A stretch of DNA of 14,500 nt, from NCBI GenBank assembly GCA_937995495.1, contig CALKKA010000115.1, forward strand, positions 1-14,500. The letters run 5' to 3'. The notes under the pieces are model-generated. The model had not been told where the DNA came from and searched no databases. It worked only from the letters and a program-made list of their open reading frames with translations. The stretch comes from an uncultured Phycisphaerae bacterium. GTDB taxonomy: Bacteria; Planctomycetota; Phycisphaerae; Sedimentisphaerales; Anaerohalosphaeraceae. The translations under genes and the position numbers were made by a program. Below, piece by piece: positions 6,958-13,075 of this stretch (position 1 is its first letter; every line of letters starts with the position of its first letter).

Positions 6958-7884
6958 ATGAACAAGTTGATAAAACAATATTGCATGGAGTTGGGGTTTG
7001 ATGCGGCGGGGATCACGACTGCTGATGGTGTGGATGCGGAGCATATTGAGTATTTTAAGGGGTGGTTGGACGACGGTTTTGCGGCGAAGATGAGCTATCT
7101 GCACCGGAATATTGAGAAGCGATTTGAACCGGGGCAACTGCTTAAGGGGGCCAAATCCGTCATCTGTGTGGCACTGAACTACCGCCCTGCTGCCGAAGAG
7201 ATATTTGATGACACACCCATCCGCATTGCCCGGTTTGGTCAATATGAGGACTATCATCCATTCATCAAGGATCGGTTTTTTCAGCTGGCGGAATTTATCA
7301 AGAATGAAACCGGGGATGGGATTCGATTCAAAGCGTGTGTCGATTCGGCGCCTATCGCTGAACGCGCCCTCGCCCAACGAGCGGGGTTGGGGTTTGTCGG
7401 GCGAAACCACATGCTCATCAATCCGGAAATGGGAAGTCAGTTCCTGCTGGGGGAGTTAATCACCACGCTTGAACTTGAGCCGGATGAACCATTCGAACAG
7501 ATTCCCTGCGGCGATTGCGGCCGATGCGTCCGCGCCTGCCCCACCGGCGCCCTAAGTTTTGACGGTTCTTTCGATGCGCGCAAGTGCATCAGCTACCTGA
7601 CGATTGAAGAGCCCGATGATATTCCTGCGGAATACAACAACAAGATCAGCAACCGGATCTTTGGCTGTGATGAATGCATTCTTGCCTGTCCGCATGAGCT
7701 CAGAGGTGCGGCACGAAAAAACAAGGATCTCAAATTTCATCCTGAATGGCAGAACTTAACACCCGATCAAATTCAAAATATGACCGAAGTCGAATTTCAA
7801 AAAATCTTTGTCAATTCCGGCTTCATCCGCCTCGGCCTGGACAGATTAAAAAGAAACTGTAAAAGTTCACGCTTTAGCTTGTAA
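6958..7884 (+). CDS. queG: Epoxyqueuosine reductase, short form
   Basis: Catalyses the last step of queuosine synthesis, reducing epoxyqueuosine at the wobble base of tRNAs, using cobalamin and two [4Fe-4S] clusters in the cytoplasm. The N-terminal cobalamin-binding part includes GFDAAGIT (13-20), VDSAPIAERALAQRAGLGFVG (128-148) with Asp129 at the place of the catalytic acid, and FLLGELITTLEL. The ferredoxin part has exactly eight cysteines: 184, 187, 190, 194, 210, 237, 240 and 244. I chose ATG 6958 over TTG 6952; neither has a strong ribosome site, and coupling to the upstream gene (stop 6941) is possible. The protein ends at residue 308, lacking the HEAT-repeat tail of longer QueG proteins. 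Its last seven residues (KSSRFSL) and stop are encoded by the left arm of an inverted-repeat element, so the 3' end looks replaced. Confidence 0.93.
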   Translation: MNKLIKQYCMELGFDAAGITTADGVDAEHIEYFKGWLDDGFAAKMSYLHRNIEKRFEPGQLLKGAKSVICVALNYRPAAEEIFDDTPIRIARFGQYEDYHPFIKDRFFQLAEFIKNETGDGIRFKACVDSAPIAERALAQRAGLGFVGRNHMLINPEMGSQFLLGELITTLELEPDEPFEQIPCGDCGRCVRACPTGALSFDGSFDARKCISYLTIEEPDDIPAEYNNKISNRIFGCDECILACPHELRGAARKNKDLKFHPEWQNLTPDQIQNMTEVEFQKIFVNSGFIRLGLDRLKRNCKSSRFSL

Positions 7885-7965
7885 AATGTAGCCAAAGCAT
7901 CCTGCTTTGGTTCTCAAGCTAGAAGCCTGAGCTACAATACACCACACTAAAGCGTGAACTCTTAC
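7859..7965. repeat. 107-bp nested inverted repeat with cloverleaf-like folding (MITE- or REP-like)
   Basis: Outer arms 7859-7877 and 7947-7965 are inverted copies matching at 18 of 19 positions. Inside, TGTAGC (7887-7892) pairs with GCTACA (7931-7936). Within that lie two hairpins: CCAAAGCA/TGCTTTGG (7892-7910, perfect, 3-base loop) and CTCAAGC/GCCTGAG (7913-7931, six of seven). Folded, this is an outer stem, an inner stem and two side hairpins. It has no room for a protein and no obvious target-site duplication. It sits between the convergent ends of queG and the anti-sigma gene, overlaps the queG stop, and might act as a two-way terminator. No second copy is in this window. Confidence 0.8.
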
Positions 7966-8025
7966 ATGAAAAAAACAGACCCCGAAAAGCCCGGATTTAT
8001 GGTTATTCGCAATGATTTAACTCAT

Positions 8026-9225
8026 TTATTCTTGGATAGTAACTGCACCACCCCATGTTCCAGCGATGACACAGGATGGTTGTTTATTAATGCTACGGGA
8101 CTTAACAATCAATTTAATCTCTTTCAAAGATTTGTCAGTAAATCGAAGTTTGCACGTCACAACTTTTCCAATACCACAACCATTTTGGATGTATGGTTTG
8201 CCAACTTCGATAAGTTCAGAAATTTGCGAACCACTAACAATTGCAGGAAATGCAGGGGATAGTGTATGAGCAACATCGCTGTCACCTGCGATTAAAGCGT
8301 TCCAGTATTCAGTCACAATTTTTTCTGCTGCCTGATTTTCTGTAAGTCCCTTGCTGGAAATACCATATTCTGGGCTATAGAGCTGGCGATTGATATGACC
8401 CATATCAACAACTTTCATGTTATCTGTAATTTCAAATTCAAAAATACCCTCTGGCAGTTCAACATTATATTCCACATGATCGATGTCTTTGAAAATAGCC
8501 CCCAGATGACCGTTTTTAAGCCCTTCAATACGAACGGGTAATTTTGTTTCCGGATCAATATAGATTCTTCTGGCTTCTTTGTCCGTTTCAAAGTACACGA
8601 CAATCAATTGTTTGCCTGTCTCAGTCACCTGTTCGTGATAGATGTCTATGGTAGCTTGCCTGAGAGGGTTCTTCGAGGCCTTGAGTAATTGTTCAAATAT
8701 CTTGCCCGGTGCTGTGTTTATATTGTAGAGTTTTCCGGAATTAATCAAAACGCGATTGGATTTCTTGTTGTACTGATAAGACTTATCAGGTCGCGAGATA
8801 GCCAGCACCCCAACATCAAAAGAGTTGTCATAAACATATTCTGGGATTCCAGTCTTGGTATCTAACTGAATCCACATTTCAAACGCATTATCACCCCAGT
8901 CCTTCCCAAATAGATGCATCGTTTCTATATGCTGCATGGCTTTAAGAGTTTCTTCGATGGCATAAACTTGTGAGACGGTCTTGTCAAAAAGAGTTAATGA
9001 AAGAATGCCCGCAATAAAGATTGCGGCCGCGATTCGTTTTGTAATTTTACTGTGCATGATTCTGCTCCATAGTGGCTGAATCCGCAGGGCGGTGTTGTCA
9101 GAGGGGGCATCTTGACAGGCGTCCAGCATCTGCTTATGTAGCGACTGCTTGTGTTCCGTATTGGATCGGTCGTCGATATTCAGACCTGCAACGATCCGTT
9201 TGAATTGTTTTTCAAGATCAGTCAT
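8026..9225 (-). CDS. Anti-sigma-factor-like single-pass membrane protein with LolA-like exported part
   Basis: 399 residues. A cytoplasmic N-terminal part of about 60 residues is followed by one membrane segment (about 63-80, IAAAIFIAGILSLTLF) and a large exported part. The first exported block (about 90-285) starts EETLKAMQHIETMHL and looks like the LolA/MucB-type beta fold. The last 100 residues, beginning GLTENQAAEKIVTEYW, look like a small NTF2-like or helical add-on. No HxxxCxxC zinc anti-sigma motif is present. Start ATG 9225 is preceded by AGAGGTG and overlaps the end of the sigma-factor gene by 8 bases, so the two are translationally coupled. By position it should bind the sigma factor and respond to a signal outside the inner membrane; the exact family is not certain. 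After its stop a weak GC hairpin and seven T (minus strand, 7994-7969) may end transcription. Confidence 0.7.
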   Translation of the reverse strand: MTDLEKQFKRIVAGLNIDDRSNTEHKQSLHKQMLDACQDAPSDNTALRIQPLWSRIMHSKITKRIAAAIFIAGILSLTLFDKTVSQVYAIEETLKAMQHIETMHLFGKDWGDNAFEMWIQLDTKTGIPEYVYDNSFDVGVLAISRPDKSYQYNKKSNRVLINSGKLYNINTAPGKIFEQLLKASKNPLRQATIDIYHEQVTETGKQLIVVYFETDKEARRIYIDPETKLPVRIEGLKNGHLGAIFKDIDHVEYNVELPEGIFEFEITDNMKVVDMGHINRQLYSPEYGISSKGLTENQAAEKIVTEYWNALIAGDSDVAHTLSPAFPAIVSGSQISELIEVGKPYIQNGCGIGKVVTCKLRFTDKSLKEIKLIVKSRSINKQPSCVIAGTWGGAVTIQE

Positions 9226-9790
9226 GGCCCACACCTCTATTGATAAAACCGCACTCAGCGGGATTCAGCAATTTTTGTAATTTTTTCAGTCCCCGGTGCA
9301 GGATGACCCGCACCGCCGCTTGCCGTTTTTTGATGATGCCGGCAATCTGGTCATAGCCCATATTTTCAAAAAAACGCAATGTGATGACGGTCTGTTCAAT
9401 TTCCTTGAGTTGGGCGATACCAGCGTAAACACCTGTCCAGTCCGGCGAAGATTCAACCTCGTCGGGCTGATGGTGATGTTCTTTCTGGTACTTTTCAAAG
9501 ATCTTACGTCTTCGCAGGTGCTGACGGATATACGCATTGCACTGATTGGTCGCGATCCCGTACAACCAACGGACATGTATCTCTGGCCCGTCGCCGGAAA
9601 CCGAACCGAATCCTTTAGCCGCATTGAGGAATATCTGACTCGTGATATCCTCGGCAGTCGTCCTGCAGAACAGCCGGTGCACACAATAGGCATAGATACG
9701 GTCGTAGTACCCATCAAAAAGCGATTCGAGCGCCAACTCATTTGAATTCGTCAAAGTCGCTAATTGTTCTGTTTCCTTGAGTTTTTTCAT
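9218..9790 (-). CDS. ECF-type RNA polymerase sigma factor
   Basis: A 190-residue group 4 sigma factor. Region 2 is at about 22-90, with YYDRIYAYCVHRL, the AEDITSQIFLNAAKGF core-binding stretch and RWLYGIATNQCNAYIRQ for -10 recognition. Region 4 is at about 124-176, with QLKEIEQTVITLRFFENMGY and the helix-turn-helix DQIAGIIKKRQAAVRVILHRGL that reads the -35. No region 1.1 or 3, as usual for ECF factors. Several starts are possible: GTG 9808, ATG 9805 and 9802, and ATG 9790; I chose 9790 because GTAGG lies 5 to 9 bases upstream and region 2 still fits fully. Its stop overlaps the start of the anti-sigma-like gene. Targets are not visible here; a tandem 9-base repeat about 55 bases upstream could be part of its control region. 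Confidence 0.9.
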   Translation of the reverse strand: MKKLKETEQLATLTNSNELALESLFDGYYDRIYAYCVHRLFCRTTAEDITSQIFLNAAKGFGSVSGDGPEIHVRWLYGIATNQCNAYIRQHLRRRKIFEKYQKEHHHQPDEVESSPDWTGVYAGIAQLKEIEQTVITLRFFENMGYDQIAGIIKKRQAAVRVILHRGLKKLQKLLNPAECGFINRGVGHD

Positions 9791-9842
9791 TGAGCCTACC
9801 ATCATCACACATTACATTGCGCAGGAAAAGCGATTGTTACAA

Positions 9843-9860
9843 AAAATTGTGAAAATTGTG
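9843..9860. repeat. Tandem 9-bp repeat in the sigma/dtd divergent region
   Basis: AAAATTGTG occurs twice, head to tail, without a gap (9843-9851 and 9852-9860), just after GATTGTTAC. It lies between the divergent sigma-factor gene and dtd and could be a regulator site, or chance in AT-rich DNA. Confidence 0.4.
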
Positions 9861-9873
9861 TTTTAGGTATAAC
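9847..9873 (+). promoter_or_regulatory. Possible promoter of dtd
   Basis: TATAAC (9868-9873) matches the -10 consensus at five of six positions. TTGTGA (9847-9852) lies 15 bases upstream, which is short of the usual 17, so the -35 assignment is weak. A start near 9880 would give a 68-base leader carrying the palindrome at 9907-9927. Confidence 0.35.
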
Positions 9874-9900
9874 AAGAGAGTCAGGGTCTGGAGCGCTGGC

Positions 9901-9930
9901 GTCTAGATGCCGGATCCAGTCCGGTATGAC
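9901..9930. repeat. REP-like palindrome in the dtd 5' leader
   Basis: ATGCCGGA (9907-9914) pairs with TCCGGTAT (9920-9927), with one G/T wobble, around TCCAG; GTC/GAC can extend it past a 3-base bulge. It resembles the widespread repeat whose core reads like GATGCCGGATCAAGTCCGGCATGAC. It ends five bases before the GGAG ribosome site of dtd. Confidence 0.5.
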
Positions 9931-9947
9931 AACATGGAGAAACAGAT

Positions 9948-10397
9948 ATGCGGGCGGTTGTGCAGCGAGTGAGTCGAGCGAGTGTCACGGTCGATGGAAC
10001 AATAACCGGTTCCATCGCGCGGGGGCTCTTGGTGTTCTTAGGTGTGGGTAAAGAGGACACGCAAAGGGATGTTGATTTTATCGCCGACAAGGTTGTTAAT
10101 TTGCGTATCTTTGAATGTGATAAGGGAAAGATGAACCTGTCGGTGAAGGACATCGACGGGGGGATCCTCTTAATCAGCCAATTCACACTTTATGGTAACT
10201 GCCGCAAGGGACGCCGGCCGGACTTTACCGCGGCAGGTGCGCCCGAGATGGCGAAAAAACTTTACGAACGGACCATCGCAGCGATCAAAGAAAAAGGGGT
10301 GTCTGTGGAAACAGGCGTCTTCGCGGCCCATATGGATATCGACAGTGTCAACGATGGACCGGTGACACTTGTCCTTGAAAGTCAGCAGGGCGCATAA
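9948..10397 (+). CDS. dtd: D-aminoacyl-tRNA deacylase
   Basis: 149 residues, the usual length of DTD. It hydrolyses D-amino acids, and glycine wrongly attached to tRNA-Ala, from charged tRNA in the cytoplasm, as a homodimer. The N terminus MRAVVQRVSRASVTVDG is near invariant. The SQFTL motif is at residues 77-81, within LLISQFTLYGNCRKGRRPDF, and the Gly-Pro motif that checks chirality is in NDGPVT (135-140). All key residues are present. ATG 9948 has GGAG 9 bases upstream. The gene is alone on its strand between a divergent sigma factor and a convergent small gene, with a perfect hairpin 3 bases after its stop. Very sure. Confidence 0.98.
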   Translation: MRAVVQRVSRASVTVDGTITGSIARGLLVFLGVGKEDTQRDVDFIADKVVNLRIFECDKGKMNLSVKDIDGGILLISQFTLYGNCRKGRRPDFTAAGAPEMAKKLYERTIAAIKEKGVSVETGVFAAHMDIDSVNDGPVTLVLESQQGA

Positions 10398-10400
10398 GAA

Positions 10401-10429
10401 AGCACTGCGGTATCATGAACCGCAGTGCT
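10401..10429. terminator. Perfect 11-bp hairpin between dtd and the small acidic gene
   Basis: AGCACTGCGGT (10401-10411) and ACCGCAGTGCT (10419-10429) pair fully around a 7-base loop. On the + strand no T-tract follows; on the minus strand it is followed by TTTCTTATG. It probably ends both convergent transcripts, better on the minus strand. Confidence 0.65.
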
Positions 10430-10450
10430 CATCGGTAAAAAGGGTTCACT

Positions 10451-10777
10451 TTAAGCTTCGGTTTCATCCTTGTCTCTGCCGCATCCGGAACCGCTGCACA
10501 TGGCCTCCGGTTCTTCATCCTTGTCGCCATCTTTATCGCCGCCGCATTGGTCGTCGGCCTCTTCCTTGTCCTCAGCCTCTTCTTCCTCGTCAGAGTCAGC
10601 GTCCTCTTCTGGTTTGGATTCGGCTTTCTTCGTACACCCGCAGGTGCCACACAAGTACTGGACATCAATGGAGAAGGACTGATCGTCTTTGTCTTCACCG
10701 GAAGAGTCGCCACAAGCGAATACCGGACTCGCTGCAAAAATCATCAATGCAATCAAAAACAGTGTTAGTATCTTCAT
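10451..10777 (-). CDS. Small exported, highly acidic, cysteine-rich protein
   Basis: 108 residues, family not recognised. Residues 1-21 form a clear signal peptide (MKILTLFLIALMIF, then SPVFA) with likely cleavage after Ala21, leaving Cys22 first; the Phe at -2 argues against a true lipobox. The mature part has seven cysteines (22, 43, 46, 48, 78, 94, 99) with a CGTCGC cluster and a C-terminal CSGSGC. By my count 33 of 87 mature residues are Asp or Glu, dense in 57-76. Such a chain is probably largely unfolded and could bind divalent metals through carboxylates and thiols; that is inference. ATG 10777 has AAAGG 8 bases upstream. The low-complexity acidic codons make all other frames open too, but signal peptide, start site and hairpin support this one. 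Confidence 0.75.
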   Translation of the reverse strand: MKILTLFLIALMIFAASPVFACGDSSGEDKDDQSFSIDVQYLCGTCGCTKKAESKPEEDADSDEEEEAEDKEEADDQCGGDKDGDKDEEPEAMCSGSGCGRDKDETEA

Positions 10778-10793
10778 TTTTTTAACCTTTCAG

Positions 10794-10822
10794 ATTATAG
10801 GGTCCACAATTTCTAAGTTCAT
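10794..10822 (-). promoter_or_regulatory. Possible promoter of the small acidic gene
   Basis: TATAAT on the minus strand (10799-10794) is a perfect -10 box. With a 17-base spacer the -35 is ATGAAC (10822-10817), matching only three of six. The start point would fall at 10787-10789, leaving a very short leader that just includes AAAGG. Plausible but tight. Confidence 0.35.
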
Positions 10823-10945
10823 TAGTAGCGAATACGCAGGTAGTGATGCGTTTGTTTGGAAAAAAGAAACTTTTTTATGCCGGCAAAATAGAGCCGTTTT
10901 ATAGAAATGCAGTTTTGGCAACGAGGGAATCCTTTACAACGGGCC

Positions 10946-10964
10946 AAAAAGCTTCATCTTGAAG
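10946..10964 (-). terminator. Weak intrinsic terminator after the SDR gene
   Basis: On the minus strand CTTCA (10964-10960) pairs with TGAAG (10956-10952) around AGA and is followed by C and five T. It starts 13 bases after the SDR stop. The 5-bp stem is short. The rest of the gap up to 10777 is AT-rich and shows nothing else I can support. Confidence 0.35.
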
Positions 10965-10976
10965 GAGAATCACGGC

Positions 10977-11762
10977 CTATTCAGCATAGATCATTTTTTT
11001 AGTCATGCCGCCGTCGATGACAAAATTCTGGCCGGTGATAAAGCCCGCTTTTTCTGAGCACAGGTATCGTGCCATTTCCGCAATGTCCTCCGGCCTGCCG
11101 ACCCGCCCTGCGGGATGCTGAGTGTGGTCGGCCTGCGAAAGTTCGGTCTTCGTGCGGCCGTGCTGATAGGTATCTGTGACGACCCAACCCGGACTGATAC
11201 AATTGACCCGAATGGTCGGGCCAAGACTGTTTGCCAACGCATGTGTCAGCGAGACCAGTCCGCCCTTGCTGGCGGAGTAAGCGATCAATTTATTGGATTC
11301 ACTCATCGATGCGCGTGTGGAAGCAATATTAACAATCGCACCTTTATTCTTTTCGATGTACGGCTTACAATACTTGGTACACAAAAACGGACCGGAAAGA
11401 TTCACACCCAGGACCGTCTGCCACTGTTTAAATGTTAATGCATCAATAGGCATTGTATACATAGGCAGATTACATGCTGTCGCTGCATTGTTGATTAAAA
11501 AATCAATTCGACCCAAACGCTTCACCGTCTGCTCAACCATTGCTTGTACGGAAGTTTCCGATGATACATCTGTCTGTTTAAATAACAATTTTTCACCTGC
11601 GTCTAAGAATGCTTCGGCCTTGGATTGCAATGACGCATTGTGCTCTGCGACCACCACATTCATCCCGGCCTGCAAAAAGGATTGAGCAATGCATAATCCG
11701 ATTCCTTGTCCGCCACCGGTAACAATCGCAACATGATTCGAATGATTTGTTTTTTGGTCCAT
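10977..11762 (-). CDS. Short-chain dehydrogenase/reductase (SDR), classical type
   Basis: 261 residues. A cytoplasmic NAD(P)-dependent oxidoreductase with a Rossmann fold. The cofactor loop is TGGGQGIG (15-22), NNAA is at 91-94, the structural Asn is 121 (GVNLSGPF), and the catalytic residues are Ser148, Tyr162 and Lys166 (YSASKGG). SPGWV (190-194) and the C-terminal GQNFVIDGGMT are typical. Asp65 (TDVSS) is the usual adenine contact. Position 40 is Glu and no Arg/Lys is in the loop, which hints at NAD rather than NADP. Substrate cannot be told; many relatives are called glucose or 3-oxoacyl reductases without proof. Starts at ATG 11762, 5 bases after the HD-domain gene; its ribosome site (AGG) overlaps that gene's stop, so translation is likely coupled. 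Confidence 0.93.
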   Translation of the reverse strand: MDQKTNHSNHVAIVTGGGQGIGLCIAQSFLQAGMNVVVAEHNASLQSKAEAFLDAGEKLLFKQTDVSSETSVQAMVEQTVKRLGRIDFLINNAATACNLPMYTMPIDALTFKQWQTVLGVNLSGPFLCTKYCKPYIEKNKGAIVNIASTRASMSESNKLIAYSASKGGLVSLTHALANSLGPTIRVNCISPGWVVTDTYQHGRTKTELSQADHTQHPAGRVGRPEDIAEMARYLCSEKAGFITGQNFVIDGGMTKKMIYAE

Positions 11763-11767
11763 CTTGA

Positions 11768-12562
11768 TTACCTATTCCGCTGGATCCGGTCCTCCACATA
11801 TGATAATACACAATCCGAGACCTGCCTAATCTCATTTGTCTTTGGCAGCAGGTTAATGATCGCCTGCAGATAGCCTCGGTCGCTGATTTGCTGCAGGCTG
11901 TAGTCAAAATATACATCATATACCCAACCGAGCTGGAGCAGCTTAGCATCGTTAATTGTTTTAATCTGATCATAATGAATCAACTGACCATTCCTCAAGG
12001 CATCAATGACTTCCGGATTACACTCGGGCGTATCTGGAAACTCAACTTCCCACTTAAACTTCTCCGGTTCCTCAGCCATAAGGCGATAGTTTTCTACGAG
12101 GAGTTCGAAGATGTCGATCTTGTCAGCATCGCGAATGAGTTTTGCAAAGTGCAGTATACGCTCATTCAATGAGGGCAATTCTTTGATACCATGAAACTCA
12201 ATTGCCTTCTCGATGATAAGACGGTCGTCAACCGACAAGACAGCCAATACATTATGTTCAGCCAGCACCTTCACAGCCAGCTGGCAATGGTTTTCACTGA
12301 TCGTATCTTTATAGGTACGATATTTTTGAAACTGAGGAAATCGTCCCACATCATGAAACAGCGCAATCGCCTCGGCGATCCGTGAATCCTTTTCGTCCAT
12401 CTTCAGCGCTGCGGTCAACTGACACATTTCATTACAGACACGATGCGTATGACATTCCTTAAGTTGAATGTTTGCGTTTAGAAATTCATCGTCAGCGGTA
12501 TAGAAACCGCGAACAAAATCTGTAAACCATTCCTTAAATTTAATAAGCTCAGAGTCCTGCAT
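11768..12562 (-). CDS. HD-domain metal-dependent phosphohydrolase-like protein
   Basis: 264 residues. HD-superfamily residues are in order: His38 (HTHRV), His70-Asp71 (FHDVGRF), His124 (EFHG) and Asp145 (RDADKIDIF). These bind one or two metals in phosphohydrolases acting on nucleotides. The region after 150 is helical, with KTINDAKLLQLGWVYDVYFDYS and YLQAII, and resembles uncharacterised stand-alone HD proteins rather than GGDEF/HD-GYP or RelA types. No signal peptide or membrane segment, so cytoplasmic. ATG 12562 has AGGGA 6 bases upstream and a good promoter about 30 bases further. First gene of a two-gene operon with the SDR. Substrate unknown. Confidence 0.88.
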   Translation of the reverse strand: MQDSELIKFKEWFTDFVRGFYTADDEFLNANIQLKECHTHRVCNEMCQLTAALKMDEKDSRIAEAIALFHDVGRFPQFQKYRTYKDTISENHCQLAVKVLAEHNVLAVLSVDDRLIIEKAIEFHGIKELPSLNERILHFAKLIRDADKIDIFELLVENYRLMAEEPEKFKWEVEFPDTPECNPEVIDALRNGQLIHYDQIKTINDAKLLQLGWVYDVYFDYSLQQISDRGYLQAIINLLPKTNEIRQVSDCVLSYVEDRIQRNR

Positions 12563-12591
12563 AAAATCCCTGTCATAACGAGTGAGCGGCT

Positions 12592-12620
12592 ATCATATCC
12601 ATCCCGTCGGAGTGTGTCTA
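12592..12620 (-). promoter_or_regulatory. Sigma70-type promoter of the HD-SDR operon
   Basis: On the minus strand TAGACA (12620-12615), 17 bases, then TATGAT (12597-12592). Both boxes match consensus at five of six positions. Start near 12585, leader about 23 bases with AGGGA before ATG 12562. Confidence 0.6.
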
Positions 12621-12736
12621 CAAAGCAATCGGCAAATCAATTTTTTCTTGAAATGTTCGGGCAAAACGAACCCGATGTGGATATATTGAAGTATTGAGTT
12701 GTTACTGATAACAGAAAACAGTGGAGAAAATTTACG

Positions 12737-13018
12737 ATGCCGACAGTAGAGGATATCTCGGTACGGAAGCCGAATGACGAGGAAATCACCCAATGCCAAA
12801 CCTGGCCGATCTGGACCTGCGGAGTCAGTGAGTTTGAGTGGGAGTACACACAAACCGAAAAATGCCTGATTATCGAAGGGTGCGTCACAATCAGCGACAA
12901 TCCCGATTCGGGCAAGACGGTCTCATTCGGCCCGGGCGATTTTGTCACGCTGCCAAACTGCCTCAAATGCTTTTGGAAAGTAACCGAACCGGTCAAAAAA
13001 CACTATGATTTCGAATGA
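12737..13018 (+). CDS. Small cupin protein (DUF861 / Cupin_3 type)
   Basis: 93 residues forming a single cupin barrel of the type found in (S)-ureidoglycine aminohydrolase-like proteins. Family marks are the N-terminal WPIWTCGVSEFEWEY (23-37), EKCLIIEGCVTI (41-52) and FGPGDFVTLP (64-73) followed by CFWKVTEPVKKHY. The histidines of the classic metal site are missing (only His89 remains, near the end), as in many DUF861 members, so a catalytic role is doubtful; a sugar- or small-molecule-binding role is as likely. ATG 12737 has GGAG 9 bases upstream. Divergent from the HD operon; a possible TTGAAG-17-TAACAG promoter at 12686-12714 is weak and too close to the ribosome site. The protease gene begins 57 bases downstream on the same strand and may be co-transcribed. 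Confidence 0.88.
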   Translation: MPTVEDISVRKPNDEEITQCQTWPIWTCGVSEFEWEYTQTEKCLIIEGCVTISDNPDSGKTVSFGPGDFVTLPNCLKCFWKVTEPVKKHYDFE

Positions 13019-13075
13019 ATCTGAATACAGCACTCAAATACACTCGAATTACCCGTCCCAATGGAAGGACTTAAC

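Noticed and set aside
6883..7410. A 175-codon minus-strand ORF opposite the end of the TPR gene and queG
   Set aside because: It spans two well-supported genes on the other strand and shows no domain.
7954..8262. A 102-codon plus-strand ORF starting in the inverted repeat
   Set aside because: It begins inside the repeat arm and lies opposite the conserved end of the anti-sigma-like gene.
9286..9745. ORFs of about 150 codons on both strands inside the sigma-factor gene
   Set aside because: The sigma-factor frame has clear region 2 and region 4 motifs; the others have none.
10369..10785. Plus-strand ORFs (138, 73 and 70 codons) opposite the small acidic gene
   Set aside because: The repetitive acidic codons keep several frames open; only the minus-strand frame has a signal peptide and a good start.
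10858..10900. Small hairpins (AAAAAG/CTTTTT and CGGC/GCCG with TTTT) in the gap before the small acidic gene
   Set aside because: Short stems in AT-rich DNA, and no plus-strand gene ends there.
12686..12714. TTGAAG-17-TAACAG as the cupin promoter
   Set aside because: The -10 matches only three of six and the start would fall on the ribosome-binding site.
12637..12996. A 119-codon minus-strand ORF opposite the cupin
   Set aside because: The cupin frame has a ribosome site and family motifs; this one has neither.
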